This document shows positions 24,916-34,400 of a DNA stretch of 64,000 bases, piece after piece. The first letter of the stretch is position 1, and each line of letters begins with the position of its first letter. The notes below the pieces were generated by a model. The model was not told the DNA's origin and searched no databases. It saw only the letters and a program-made list of their open reading frames with translations. The DNA comes from an uncultured Bacteroidota bacterium (GTDB taxonomy: Bacteria > Bacteroidota > Bacteroidia > Flavobacteriales > Schleiferiaceae). A program made the position numbers and the translations under genes. Location: positions 1-64,000 of the forward strand of contig CAJXNI010000008.1 in the NCBI GenBank assembly GCA_913057235.1. The letters run 5' to 3'.

Positions 24916-26064
24916 TCAATACCCAAAATATTTGAGTGCCTCCTGCGCGTACAATTCAAAATCTTGTGGATGCGGGCTGTCATCGGCTTTCGGTAAACGC
25001 TGGTGGCCCAAGCGTACCACTACCAAATTTTGCTCAGGAAACACCATCACGTACTGCCCCAAAATACCGCGCATGTACACCACCGGACTGCCAAAGCCTT
25101 TGAGCTGGCGCCAAAAGCTGAAGCTGTAATGCGGCACGGGACTCGCCTGGTACAAGCGTTTTACAAAACTACTGTCTAACAACTGGCGGCCTTGCCAATT
25201 TCCTTTCCGCAAAATCAATTGGCCAAAGCGGGCAAAGTTTTTAGCATCACTGTTAAAGCAACAGTAGTTCAACTCCATGCCAGCTTCGCTATCTACATGC
25301 CAGCTGGCATTACGCGTAGCGCCCATAGGTTGCCAAAGCCATTCACTGGCTAACTGGCTTAAAGTTTTGCCGGTAGCTTCGCGCAAGCATAAACCTAAAA
25401 GCTGGGTGGCCCCGCTTTGGTATTCAAAAGAAGCTCCCGGCTCCTGCACCACCGGTACCTCATTGAGCATTAAATCTTGGATATCCTGGCCGTAGTAGGC
25501 ACGGGCGGTTATGTCAAAAGGGTTTTGGTAATGCTCATTCCACTGCAAGCCGGCCGTCATATTAGCCAGGTGTTGCAATTCAAGCTGGGCTTTGTACGCA
25601 CCCGATAAGCCGGGTAAAATATCTTGCACCTTTTGATCCCAGCCGGTGAAAATTCCTTTTTGAATGGCCATCTGCGCAAGCATGGCTGTTATGGATTTGG
25701 CCATGGAAAAGCTGTTGGTTTGAGAGCTGTCTGAGAAGCCTTGCCAATAACGCTCCACCAAAAGGCTGTCGTTTTTGATTACCACAAAGGCAATACTCGC
25801 GGTAGCTTCCAAGGTTTTAGCCAGGGTATCGCTTAAGCTTTGTTGGTTGTACTGTTGGGCTTTGGGCCAAGCCTGCCCAGCTGATGCGGTTACGGTACGC
25901 TGATCAAAAAACTGCTTATCGGTAATGGTGGCACTGGTTTCACCGTGCAGGTAGGTGGCCCAAACCCCTTTTAACAAATACTGGTTGCCGGTAACAAATG
26001 CCACCAAAATGGTAATGACCAACACCACCGTGAGGCTGAGTAAAAACTTAATAAAACCTTTCAT
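24916..26064 (-). CDS. Serine hydrolase (beta-lactamase-fold, class C-like)
   Basis: This 382-residue protein has an N-terminal membrane anchor (about 6-26). The penicillin-binding/beta-lactamase fold follows. The SxxK motif is SMAK (Ser120-Lys123), the Tyr motif is FEYQS, and the third motif region reads VVRLGHQRL. It most resembles EstB/AmpC-like hydrolases of unknown substrate common in Bacteroidota, not a true beta-lactamase. The C-terminal half contains NFARFGQLILRKGNWQGRQLL, typical of this family. It stands alone, with a repeat-rich region upstream. Confidence 0.85.
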   Translation of the reverse strand: MKGFIKFLLSLTVVLVITILVAFVTGNQYLLKGVWATYLHGETSATITDKQFFDQRTVTASAGQAWPKAQQYNQQSLSDTLAKTLEATASIAFVVIKNDSLLVERYWQGFSDSSQTNSFSMAKSITAMLAQMAIQKGIFTGWDQKVQDILPGLSGAYKAQLELQHLANMTAGLQWNEHYQNPFDITARAYYGQDIQDLMLNEVPVVQEPGASFEYQSGATQLLGLCLREATGKTLSQLASEWLWQPMGATRNASWHVDSEAGMELNYCCFNSDAKNFARFGQLILRKGNWQGRQLLDSSFVKRLYQASPVPHYSFSFWRQLKGFGSPVVYMRGILGQYVMVFPEQNLVVVRLGHQRLPKADDSPHPQDFELYAQEALKYFGY

Positions 26065-26176
26065 AGATCTGATAGATGAGTGAGGCTAAAATAGCCATTA
26101 CTTTGCAGCTAAAGCAAGCAGGTACGGAACAGGCAACCGTGACTGCGATCAGCAACCATACCTTCCTAAATCACAT

Positions 26177-26263
26177 TGTCATCCTGAGTGCTGGACCATA
26201 GCGAGAGCGTATCGAAGGGTGACGTTTGATTTTTCGAGAAGCTAAACCTACCCCGTCTGCTGC
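26177..26263 (+). repeat. Dispersed intergenic repeat, copy A
   Basis: This copy is about 87 nt and nearly identical to 26291-26377. It starts GTCATCCTGAGTGC and ends in a shared ACCCCGTCTGCTGC block. The outer parts GTCATCCT and AGGGTGAC can pair to form a long hairpin. A degraded relative lies on the minus strand at about 1842-1881. Confidence 0.75.
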
Positions 26264-26290
26264 CAGAATAGAAGCCTGCTTAAAGCGCAG

Positions 26291-26377
26291 TGTCACCCTG
26301 AGTGCCCGACCATAGTGAGGGCGCATCGAAGGGTGACGTTTGATTTTTCGAGAAACTAAACCTACCCCGTCTGCTGC
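26291..26377 (+). repeat. Dispersed intergenic repeat, copy B
   Basis: This is a direct repeat of 26177-26263. Here the arms GTCACCCT and AGGGTGAC pair perfectly. Two further palindromes follow: GCTGCTGCGCAGCAGC (26373-26388) and CCCCTTCC-AGT-GGAAGGGG (26391-26409). The whole 26065-26433 gap has no gene and looks like a mobile or structural repeat site. Confidence 0.75.
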
Positions 26378-26433
26378 TGCGCAGCAGCCACCCCTTCCAG
26401 TGGAAGGGGAATGTAGGACTTCTAATAAACTAA

Positions 26434-27138
26434 CTAAGAAGTAAATTCTACTGCAAACAAATCCTGAAAATGGTACAGAACTTTTTCTTGCACTTCGGCC
26501 ATGGGAAGTGGGTGGCCAAGCTCTTTTTGCAAGGAGGTTACATCCTTATCAGCAATGCCGCAGGGTACAATTTTAGAAAACCAGTCTAAATTGGTATTCA
26601 CGTTAAAAGCCCAGCCATGCATGGTAACCCAGCGACTGGCGCGAATGCCTAGGGCGCAAATTTTGCGAGCGGAGGGCTTCCCTACATCCAGCCAAACGCC
26701 AGTTTCTCCTTTGGAGCGATCGCCTTGTAAACTATAGTCATGCAAAACGCGAATAAAGACTTCTTCTAACAAAAACAAGTAGCGGTGTATGTCACTAAAA
26801 AAATGATCAAGGTCTAAAATGGGATAACCTACCAATTGGCCTGGACCATGAAAAGTGATATCGCCCCCGCGATTGATTTTAAAAAACTCCGCTCCCAAGC
26901 GTTTTAGCTCATCCTGCGAAAGCAGTAGATTTTTAAGGTCACCACTTTTGCCAATAGTATACACCGGAGGATGCTCACATAGCAACAAATGATTTTGGGT
27001 GCTTTGTCTTTCATCTTGTGGTAGCTTCCGATTGGCCATTTTAAGATCAATGGTTTGCTGGAAAAGCTTTTGCTGGAGATCCCAGGCGGGCTGGTAAGCA
27101 ATACGCCCTAACTCCTGGAGCTGAACAGGTGTTTTTAT
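26434..27138 (-). CDS. lipB: Octanoyltransferase LipB, apparently AUA-initiated
   Basis: LipB moves an octanoyl group from ACP to lipoyl domains. Visible motifs are HPPVYTIGKSG, RGGDITFHGPGQLVGYPI, the catalytic Lys in ARKICALGI and the catalytic Cys in IVPCGI. The first ATG (27039) would remove about 33 conserved residues. The frame upstream encodes VQLQELGRIAYQPAWDLQQ, the normal LipB start, and has no ATG, GTG or TTG. ATA at 27138-27136 overlaps the stop of the upstream isomerase gene (ATAA), matches the family's usual first residue and is the best start candidate. A sequencing error or an atypical start elsewhere is possible. Confidence 0.88.
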   Translation of the reverse strand: MKTPVQLQELGRIAYQPAWDLQQKLFQQTIDLKMANRKLPQDERQSTQNHLLLCEHPPVYTIGKSGDLKNLLLSQDELKRLGAEFFKINRGGDITFHGPGQLVGYPILDLDHFFSDIHRYLFLLEEVFIRVLHDYSLQGDRSKGETGVWLDVGKPSARKICALGIRASRWVTMHGWAFNVNTNLDWFSKIVPCGIADKDVTSLQKELGHPLPMAEVQEKVLYHFQDLFAVEFTS

Positions 27139-28145
27139 AGCGGAATTTTGGATAGTTCTGATTTTAGAAGATCTATAGACTTAATGTCCATAATGTCTAC
27201 TTGGTTCAATTCAGAGAGGTAAAAAGACACCCAATCACCCAGGTGGATTAAGTACATGGCCCTTTGGATGGGTGTTTCGCCTTTACTCCATACCTCAAAA
27301 ACATGAGGGGTTTTTTGGCCAATAATTTCTTTTATGATTTCAATGCGCTTTTGATTACGCTCATAATCGCTGGTGTTGCGCAGAAAAATAGCACTAAATT
27401 GCGGGGAGCCTCTTTCCCAGCCTACCAATTCATTGTGATTCATTTCGGGAATCACCGCATCCCAGCAGAGCATTTTGGCGTTTTCATTCAGTTGCTGACG
27501 CCAGCGGGCGCCTATGCCTCCATTGCCATCTACGGTTAGAATTTGAGCGGTAGTATCCTTTAGTTGGTCGGCTAAATCTTTAGCTTCCGCTTGAAGCGCG
27601 CTTGATTCATGGTTTATGAGAGCAACCGACTTTTCCAGCTCAGTCTTCACATCCACATCGGCCAGACCGTAAAACTTAAAATAGTGCAACAAAAAAGAGA
27701 AGCTGTAACCAAACATGCTGCGCGGTGGGTTACCGCCTTTCATACTGAGGCAATTATAACCCTCCTCTTCAGCTATTTCCTTCACCTTACCACCCGAGGC
27801 AATGCAGGCCACCATGGCCCCTTTTTGTTGGGCATGGCTCAAGGCCGATAAGGTCTCCTCGGTATTTCCGCTGTAGCTGCAAACCAATACTAAGGTGGTT
27901 TCACCCACAAAGGCCGGAATCATATAATCTTTGTTTACTACCACTGGCACGGAGCACAAGGGTGCCACTAAATCAGCCACAATGCTACCGCCTATGCCTG
28001 AGCCTCCTAATCCGGTAATAAGCACATTATGGATGGCTTTTTGAGTAGGCTTAAGTTGAGTAGTCTGCGCAATAGTTAGGGCTTGCTGAAGGTGTGCGGG
28101 AAAATCTGAAATTAACTGCTTCACTATTTTTTCTTTAAGGCTCAA
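27135..28145 (-). CDS. Bifunctional phosphoglucose/phosphomannose isomerase (SIS domain)
   Basis: This 336-residue protein has two SIS domains. The first contains LITGLGGSGIGGSIVADL and CSYSGNTEETLSAL, which grip the sugar phosphate. NHNELVGWE and the C-terminal GDWVSFYLSELNQVDIMDI segment place it with the archaeal-type bifunctional PGI/PMI enzymes that many Bacteroidota use. It would interconvert glucose-6-P or mannose-6-P with fructose-6-P in the cytoplasm. The TTG start at 28145 falls inside a TAGCTTTG promoter-like element, so GTG 28124 (VKQLISDFP) may be the real start. The stop overlaps the presumed lipB start. Confidence 0.85.
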   Translation of the reverse strand: MSLKEKIVKQLISDFPAHLQQALTIAQTTQLKPTQKAIHNVLITGLGGSGIGGSIVADLVAPLCSVPVVVNKDYMIPAFVGETTLVLVCSYSGNTEETLSALSHAQQKGAMVACIASGGKVKEIAEEEGYNCLSMKGGNPPRSMFGYSFSFLLHYFKFYGLADVDVKTELEKSVALINHESSALQAEAKDLADQLKDTTAQILTVDGNGGIGARWRQQLNENAKMLCWDAVIPEMNHNELVGWERGSPQFSAIFLRNTSDYERNQKRIEIIKEIIGQKTPHVFEVWSKGETPIQRAMYLIHLGDWVSFYLSELNQVDIMDIKSIDLLKSELSKIPL

Positions 28146-28275
28146 AGCTAAAAGAAACCCGTAAATTATGGATTAATGCCCCCCTAAAGTTAAGACCCTA
28201 AATTTTAAGTCCTCTTTTGCAAGTTATCCATTAATATAGGATATTGCCGACAAATTAACCACACTTAACTTTAGT

Positions 28276-29238
28276 ATGAAAAGAGTATTTTTAGTAGGGC
28301 TTTTAGTAGGTCTAGGATTTCAGGGGTTCTCACAGGAAGAGGAGCGCACCATTAAGTTTGAGAATGGCCGTACGGCCACCTATCAGTTTTTAACCAATGA
28401 CCCTGCCTACATTAGCCCCTGGTATGCGGGAGTAGGTGTCTACATTAATCGCTTTGGTATGGGAGGGCAGCTGGAAGGCAGCTATCAATTTGACAAAATT
28501 AGATTGGACGCCAGCCTGCAAATTGGCACCCACCTTGACTTTTTGATTGATTATGATGACAATTCTGCTTCTGATGAAATAGGCCTCTTTACCAATTTTA
28601 ATCTAGACGCGCGGTATCCACTCCTTGAGCGTATAAAGACCAAAGAAGCTAACATTACCATAGATCAAGAGTCCACTGGCTATAACGTAACAACCAATTA
28701 TCTGGTAAAACAAAAGCTAAGCTACAAACGCAGTCTTAACGCCATTGGCGGTTTGCAATTTATAGATAGAGCGGTGGCCCAAGCAGTTGATTTAAACGCA
28801 AGCGATAACACCAATACCCAAGGCCCAAACTATTTTGTAGGGAGTGTTAGCAATGTAAATCTTAAACTCGGCTTGTCTTATGATTTGGGCACGGCCTATG
28901 CCTACAAACTTGATGGTGACGTGCGCCTGGTTTATGCCCAAACTAGCTTTTATGCCAATGTATTAGTAGGGATGGCCACTACTGAAACCGCATATAACGA
29001 TCAAACCGCTTCTGGCGTGGAAGAAGTTTCAAGCGGCTATGATGATCCTGAGGTTTCTCCTTTTGGGGTGCTGGTAGGATATAAGGCCATGTACAATTAT
29101 TCAGGTGCCAAGAATTTTATAATGGGCTGGGGACTAGAAGGCGGCTTACTTCCTGGCTTAGCCGATGATAGCAATTGGTATGCAGGCTTTAATTATAGTA
29201 TTGGTCTCGTTCCTGATATTAAGAAGGGCATAAAGTAA
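28276..29238 (+). CDS. Predicted outer-membrane beta-barrel protein
   Basis: This 320-residue protein has a signal peptide (MKRVFLVGLLVGLGFQGFSQ). Repeated amphipathic strands rich in Gly, Tyr, Asp and Asn follow. I recognise no named family. A near-consensus -7 element (TAACTTTA, 28266-28273) ends 2 nt before the ATG, so the message should be nearly leaderless. It is a single-gene unit closed by a strong terminator. A role in the outer membrane is the only safe inference. Confidence 0.7.
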   Translation: MKRVFLVGLLVGLGFQGFSQEEERTIKFENGRTATYQFLTNDPAYISPWYAGVGVYINRFGMGGQLEGSYQFDKIRLDASLQIGTHLDFLIDYDDNSASDEIGLFTNFNLDARYPLLERIKTKEANITIDQESTGYNVTTNYLVKQKLSYKRSLNAIGGLQFIDRAVAQAVDLNASDNTNTQGPNYFVGSVSNVNLKLGLSYDLGTAYAYKLDGDVRLVYAQTSFYANVLVGMATTETAYNDQTASGVEEVSSGYDDPEVSPFGVLVGYKAMYNYSGAKNFIMGWGLEGGLLPGLADDSNWYAGFNYSIGLVPDIKKGIK

Positions 29239-29261
29239 AAACAAGCCCTCACAAAGCATTA

Positions 29262-29296
29262 AAAAGCTGCTTGCCTAAAGGCAAGCAGCTTTTTTG
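29262..29296 (+). terminator. Strong rho-independent terminator
   Basis: The stem AAAAGCTGCTTGCC pairs with GGCAAGCAGCTTTT around a TAAA loop and is followed by Ts. It ends the transcript of the barrel gene at 28276-29238. Confidence 0.9.
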
Positions 29297-29351
29297 ATTG
29301 TCGTCAAGCAATCCATAAAAAACGCTAACCAGAAATCTCAGCGTGGCCATT

Positions 29352-30020
29352 TTAAAAGTCTGACTTAGCCCATCTTAAATCAATATTTGGATACTCTTTT
29401 TGTGCAAGGCTATGCAGGGTTGTAGGCAATTCTTGCGCTACCCACATGAATAAAAGCAGCAAAGTGGCCAAAGCCCAGTGAATAGTAGAGCTTGTGGAAG
29501 AGTCTGAAAAGAGGTAAAGATTACTAAGCGGCAGATAAACAAGAAAGTAGAAGTAAGACCCCACACTTGAAAGCGAGCGCTTTACCAAAAAGTAAGGAGT
29601 GTTACGCCAGCGCCAGTGCAGGTATAAGGCCTGCCCAACCAACAGTATCACCAAACTAGCCAAAAGCACATCAATGCTTGACACGTAGGTTGTGACTACC
29701 CAAGCCAGACCTACAGCGCCTAATGCTTTCAGCACCAGCGGCCAAGAGAGAAGTCTAAGGCCTAAACGGCCTAAAGTTTTTAGCACCTTTTTCTCCACCC
29801 GGTTTTCTGCCGCCAAAAGATACTTTCTGAAGCCGGCTTTACCACCAAATCTTTGGTGTGCCTGCATTAAAGCTTCTTGAAAAGTTAATTGAGGGTGTTG
29901 CTCCTGAATATGGCTTACAGCCGATGCAAAATGATCAATAAGCTCAGTCTGTAGGTCTAGGTACTTAATATCAAACTGATTGAGGTAATTGTGGATGATT
30001 TTTAGTTGCGCTTTTTGCAT
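29352..30020 (-). CDS. Membrane protein paired with a PadR regulator
   Basis: This 222-residue protein has a soluble helical N-terminal region (about 1-85, with LQTELIDHFASAV and FQEALMQAHQRFGG), reminiscent of the HAAS-type domains encoded next to PadR genes. At least four membrane helices follow. The ATG overlaps the stop of the padR-like gene by one base. Such pairs often act as a regulator with a membrane sensor, but I cannot name the signal. Confidence 0.7.
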   Translation of the reverse strand: MQKAQLKIIHNYLNQFDIKYLDLQTELIDHFASAVSHIQEQHPQLTFQEALMQAHQRFGGKAGFRKYLLAAENRVEKKVLKTLGRLGLRLLSWPLVLKALGAVGLAWVVTTYVSSIDVLLASLVILLVGQALYLHWRWRNTPYFLVKRSLSSVGSYFYFLVYLPLSNLYLFSDSSTSSTIHWALATLLLLFMWVAQELPTTLHSLAQKEYPNIDLRWAKSDF

Positions 30021-30346
30021 TAGCTAGGTCTTAAAAGTTGTTGAATAGCTGCGGTAAATTGAGCCAGTTCTGTACCTTCTTGCCGGGCTACCTTCTTTCC
30101 TTTTTCACTTAAGCGGTAGTATTTTCTTTGCCGGCCAGATACTTCTCTAAATTCACTTTCCAGCAAGCCTCTGGCTTCTAACTTATGCAGAGCAGGATAG
30201 AGCGCAGCCTCCTTCACTAAAATTTGCTGCTGGGTTACAGTGCTCAGGTGTTTGATTATTTGGTAGCCATACATCTGGCCCCTATCGGCTAAAAGCCTTA
30301 AAATTAATGTTTGTAGAGTACCTTTTAAAAAGTTGTTCTTGAGCAC
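30020..30346 (-). CDS. PadR-family transcriptional regulator
   Basis: This 108-residue winged-helix protein shows the PadR core LKGTLQTLILRLLADRGQMYGYQIIKHL and ALYPALHKLEARGLLESEF, followed by RKYYRLSEKGKK. It has only a short C-terminal dimerisation helix, as in subfamily 2. It should repress its own operon with the overlapping membrane-protein gene. Confidence 0.9.
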   Translation of the reverse strand: MLKNNFLKGTLQTLILRLLADRGQMYGYQIIKHLSTVTQQQILVKEAALYPALHKLEARGLLESEFREVSGRQRKYYRLSEKGKKVARQEGTELAQFTAAIQQLLRPS

Positions 30347-30393
30347 GACCCAAATATACCTAATAAAATTAGGTGTGCAAGACTTCAGAAACC

Positions 30394-30987
30394 CTAATCT
30401 TTAAAAACGCTCTTTTGATACAGTATGAGCAACCCTACGCCACAGCTAATAGAAAAGTCGGCCAGATTAAAAACGGGCCTAAAGAAAATAAAATAATCAC
30501 CTCCCCAAAAAGGCAACCACTCTGGCAAATAGCCTTTGTACAGCGGAAAGTAAAACATGTCTACCACCTTACCGAACAAAAAACCGGCATAGCCTCCGCC
30601 TTCGGGTAAGAAAGTTGCTACTTGCCCATAGCTATCGCTGAAAAGCAAACCATAAACAGCTGAATCAATAATATTGCCTAAGGCCCCTGCTAAAACTAAG
30701 GAAACGGCCACAATGGCCCCGGTTTTCACTTTCTTTTGCACCAGGGTGCGCAGCCAGTAAAAAATAAAGCCCACGGTAATAATGCGGAATATGCTCAGCA
30801 CCAATTTGCCCCAATTGCCCCCAAATTCAAAGCCAAAGGCCATGCCCGGGTTTTCAGTGAAGTGAATAATAAACCAATCGGTAATGACAATATCCTCACC
30901 CAGGTACATGTTTGTTTTAATCCAAATTTTTAGGGCTTGATCGGCTATTAAAATGGCCAGCACCAACAAGAGGGCTTTTTTTAACAC
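30394..30987 (-). CDS. lspA: Lipoprotein signal peptidase II
   Basis: This 197-residue aspartyl protease of the inner membrane cleaves prolipoproteins. It has four membrane helices, with the catalytic Asp residues in LAGALGNIIDSAVYG and FNLADFSISCG. It is a little longer than E. coli LspA because of an extracytoplasmic loop (about 113-155), as is usual in Bacteroidota. Its ATG lies immediately after the stop of the DksA-like gene, so they form an operon. Confidence 0.95.
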   Translation of the reverse strand: MLKKALLLVLAILIADQALKIWIKTNMYLGEDIVITDWFIIHFTENPGMAFGFEFGGNWGKLVLSIFRIITVGFIFYWLRTLVQKKVKTGAIVAVSLVLAGALGNIIDSAVYGLLFSDSYGQVATFLPEGGGYAGFLFGKVVDMFYFPLYKGYLPEWLPFWGGDYFIFFRPVFNLADFSISCGVGLLILYQKSVFKD

Positions 30988-31365
30988 TTACTGCTTGTTT
31001 TTGGCTTCTATGCTTAAAGTGGCGTGGGGTACTAGTTTCAATCGCTCCTTGCCAATGAGTTTACCGGTTACTCGGCAAATGCCATAGGTTTTATTCTCAA
31101 TACGCTTAAGCGCATTTTTCAAGTCTCGAATAAACTTTTCCTGACGAGCCGCTAACTGGCTGTTGGCCTCTTTACTCATGGTGTCACTACCCTCTTCAAA
31201 AGCTTTGAAGGTGGGAGAGGTATCATCAGTGCCATTGTTTTTATCGTTGGCAAAGTTTTCCTTTAACCGGTCCAGGTCGTCTAAGGCCTTGGTAATTTTA
31301 TCTTCAATGATGGCTTTGAATTCGGCTAAATCCTCATCTGAGTAGCGTACTTGTTGATCTGACAT
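30988..31365 (-). CDS. TraR/DksA-family protein with degenerate zinc finger
   Basis: This 125-residue protein has the coiled-coil N-terminal part of DksA-like proteins and the C-terminal YGICRVTGKLIGKERLKLVPHATLSIEAK segment. Of the four zinc-binding Cys of DksA only one (YGIC) is kept; the others are Thr, Ser and Ala-type residues. It may still bind RNA polymerase through the coiled coil. The degenerate finger is common in this phylum as far as I know. It lies between ileS and lspA in the same direction. Confidence 0.85.
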   Translation of the reverse strand: MSDQQVRYSDEDLAEFKAIIEDKITKALDDLDRLKENFANDKNNGTDDTSPTFKAFEEGSDTMSKEANSQLAARQEKFIRDLKNALKRIENKTYGICRVTGKLIGKERLKLVPHATLSIEAKNKQ

Positions 31366-31442
31366 GATGGTAAACTGTTTTAACTATCTATTTAAACGCA
31401 AAAGGGGTTTTTGAAGCGATCAAATATAAAATTTTAACGCAA

Positions 31443-34400
31443 TTAGCGCTTGCTAATTGCAATCCGGGTAACCACTTCATCAAATTCAACGGGCGTTGCT
31501 TGCTGCAAGTCCTTTTCCCAAATGATCTCATGCGCCAATACTTCCTCCTTGATGTAGTCTTTGTTGGCCTGCACCGCGGGTAAAAGAACCTGATTATCAG
31601 CAATTTTGAGGTCAATTCTGTCGGTAACTTCCAGGCCGCTGTCTTTTCTTAGATTCTGAATGCGATTCACCAATTCACGGGCCATACCTTCATAACGCAG
31701 ATCTTCGTTTAATGTGATATCCAACGCTACCGTAAGGTGGTCTTCGGTCATTACCAGCCAGCCGGGGATGTCATCAGTGGTGATGTTCACGTCCTCTTCT
31801 GTGAGCACTACCTTTTCATCGCCAATGCTCAATTCGTAACGGCCTTCATCCTCCAGCTTTTGGATGTCTTCCTGGCCGAATTTACCTACCTCACCGGCAA
31901 TCTGTTTCATCAGCTTGCCATACTTCGGCCCCAGCTTTTTAAAGTCGGGCTTGATGCGTTTTACCAATACGCCCGAAACATCGCGCAGGATTTCCAGCTC
32001 TTTAACGTTCACCTCGGAAAGTACGATCTCTTGAACGCTTTCAATCAGTTCTACCACATCGTCCTTGAGGGCGGGAACCATCATTTTTTGCAGGGGCTGG
32101 CGCACTTTGATGGACTCCTTCTTGCGTAGCGCAAAAACCATAGAGCTCAACTGGCGGGCCATGGCCATGCGCTCATTCAAGTGCTCATCAATCAGCTCCT
32201 TTTTGGCCTCGCTGAGGTAAGTGAGGTGTACCGACTCTTCCTTATTGTCTGCGGGAAGGTGCTCCGTCAGGTTTTGGTACAGCCAATCTGCGAAGAATGG
32301 CGATACCGGGCTGATGAGCTGACTGAGGGTGAAGAGGCATTCGTACAGCGTCTCGTAGGCCATCTGCTTGTCCTCGTTCATCTCGCCTTTCCAGAAGCGT
32401 CTGCGGCAAAGACGAACATACCAGTTGCTCAGTTCTTCGTCTACAAAGTTTTGCATGGCGCGAGTAGCGCGGGTAGGCTCGTAGGCCGAAAAACTTTCGC
32501 GCACGTTCTGCTTCAGGACTTGCAGTCGTGAGAGAATCCAGCGGTCCAGTTCGGGGCGGTCTCCCACCTTGGTAAGATTAGCCGAATCCCATTCAAATTC
32601 GTCAATATTCGCGTAAAGCGAGAAGAAGCTGTAGGTGTTGTACAGGGTTCCAAAGAATTTGCGCTGCACTTCGGCCACCCCTTCCAGGTCAAACTTGAGG
32701 TTGTCCCAGGGCTGCGCGTTGCTCATCATATACCAGCGCACGGCATCCACACCATATTTTTCAATGGTTTCGAATGGGTCTACCGCATTGCCGAGCCGCT
32801 TGCTCATCTTCTGGCCGTTCTTATCGAGAACGAGCCCGTTGCTCACCACGTTTTTGTAGGCCACCGAATCGAATACCAATCCGGCAATGGTGTGCAAGGT
32901 GTAGAACCAGCCGCGGGTTTGATCCACGCCTTCCGCAATAAAATCAGCGGGATACTGATCCTTGAATTTCTCCTTGTTTTCAAATGGGTAGTGGTGCTGG
33001 GCGTAAGGCATGCTGCCACTGTCAAACCACACATCGATGAGGTCATTCTCGCGTCTCATCGGTTCACCTTTGCTCGACTTCAGCACCACTTTGTCCACAA
33101 TGTGGCGGTGCAGGTCTAAGGTGTTGTAATTTTCTTCAGAAAGATCTCCGGGCGTAAAATCCAGGAAGGGGTGGCTGTCCATCAGGCCGGCTTCCACGGC
33201 TTCATCGCAGGCTTGCTTTAGCTCCTCCACGGTGCCGAAGATCCTGCGTTCGCTACCATCTTCGGTGCTCCAGATGGGCAGTGGGATACCCCAGTAGCGA
33301 GAGCGGCTCAGGTTCCAGTCGTTGGCATTCTCCAGCCAGTTGCCAAAGCGGCCTTCACCGGTGCTCTTTGGCTTCCAGTTAATGGTTTTGTTGAGATCTA
33401 CCAGACGCTGCTTGTGGCTGGTCACGTTTACAAACCAGCTGTCTAGGGGGTAGTACAACACAGGTTTGTCGGTACGCCAGCAGTGGGGGTAGCTGTGTTC
33501 GTACTTTTCAACTTTAAAAGCCTTGTTTTCTTCTTTCAGTTTGATGGCGATTTCCACGTCCACGGATTTCTCAGGCGCTTCACCCGCTTCGTAGTATTCA
33601 TTCTTCACGTACTTACCGGCAAACTCGCCCATTTCAGGCCGGAAGCGACCCTGGAGGTCTACCAGTGGCACGAGGTTTTTGCCTTCGTCCAGTACCAGCA
33701 TCGGTGGGATTTCAGGCATAGCCTGCTTGGCCACCAGGGCGTCATCGGCACCAAAAGTAGGCGCGGTGTGCACGATACCGGTACCGTCTTCGGTGGTCAC
33801 AAAATCACCGGCAATCACGCGGAAAGCGTTTTCAGGATTTTGGTAGGGCTTGGCGTAGGGCAGCAGCTGCTCGTAGCGAAGTTCCAGCAGGTCTTCACCG
33901 CGGCCTTCCCACACCACGCGCCACGGAATGTTTTTGCCTTTCTGGTCGTAATCTTCCAGCGGCTGATCCTTTTGCTCTTCCTTAAAATATTTGGAAACGA
34001 GGTTTTGCGCCAACAGCACTTTTTGGGGCTCGTGGGTATACTGGTTAAAAGTTTCAATCATCTGGTACACAATGCTCTTCCCTACCGTGAGTGCGGTGTT
34101 GGAGGGTAGTGTCCAGGGGGTGGTGGTCCAGGCCAGAAAGTACACCTTGTCGGTCATTTTCACGGCATCACCAAAGGTTTTTTCGAAGCGTTCATCGCGC
34201 TCCAGCGGAAACTGTGCCACCACTGAAGTGTCCTTGACATCGCGGTAGCAGCCAGGCATATTCAGCTCGTGTGAACTAAGCCCCGTACCGGCCGCAGGCG
34301 AGTAAGGTTGGATGGTGTAGCCTTTGTACATTAGGTCTTTGTCCCAAAGTTGCTTGAGCAGCCACCACACGGTTTCCATATATTTGGGCTTATAGGTGAT

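Noticed and set aside
24916-26064. An antibiotic-resistance beta-lactamase
   Set aside because: The motifs fit membrane-anchored EstB/AmpC-like hydrolases. The third motif is not KTG, so resistance is not supported.
26391-26409. CCCCTTCC-AGT-GGAAGGGG as a terminator of lipB
   Set aside because: There is no T-tract on the lipB strand, and the hairpin is part of the repeat-rich block.
33483-34109. 208-codon open frame antisense to ileS
   Set aside because: It has no independent signal, family pattern or start context, and ileS is certain on the other strand. Several similar antisense frames inside lysS, ileS and the RND gene were dropped for the same reason.
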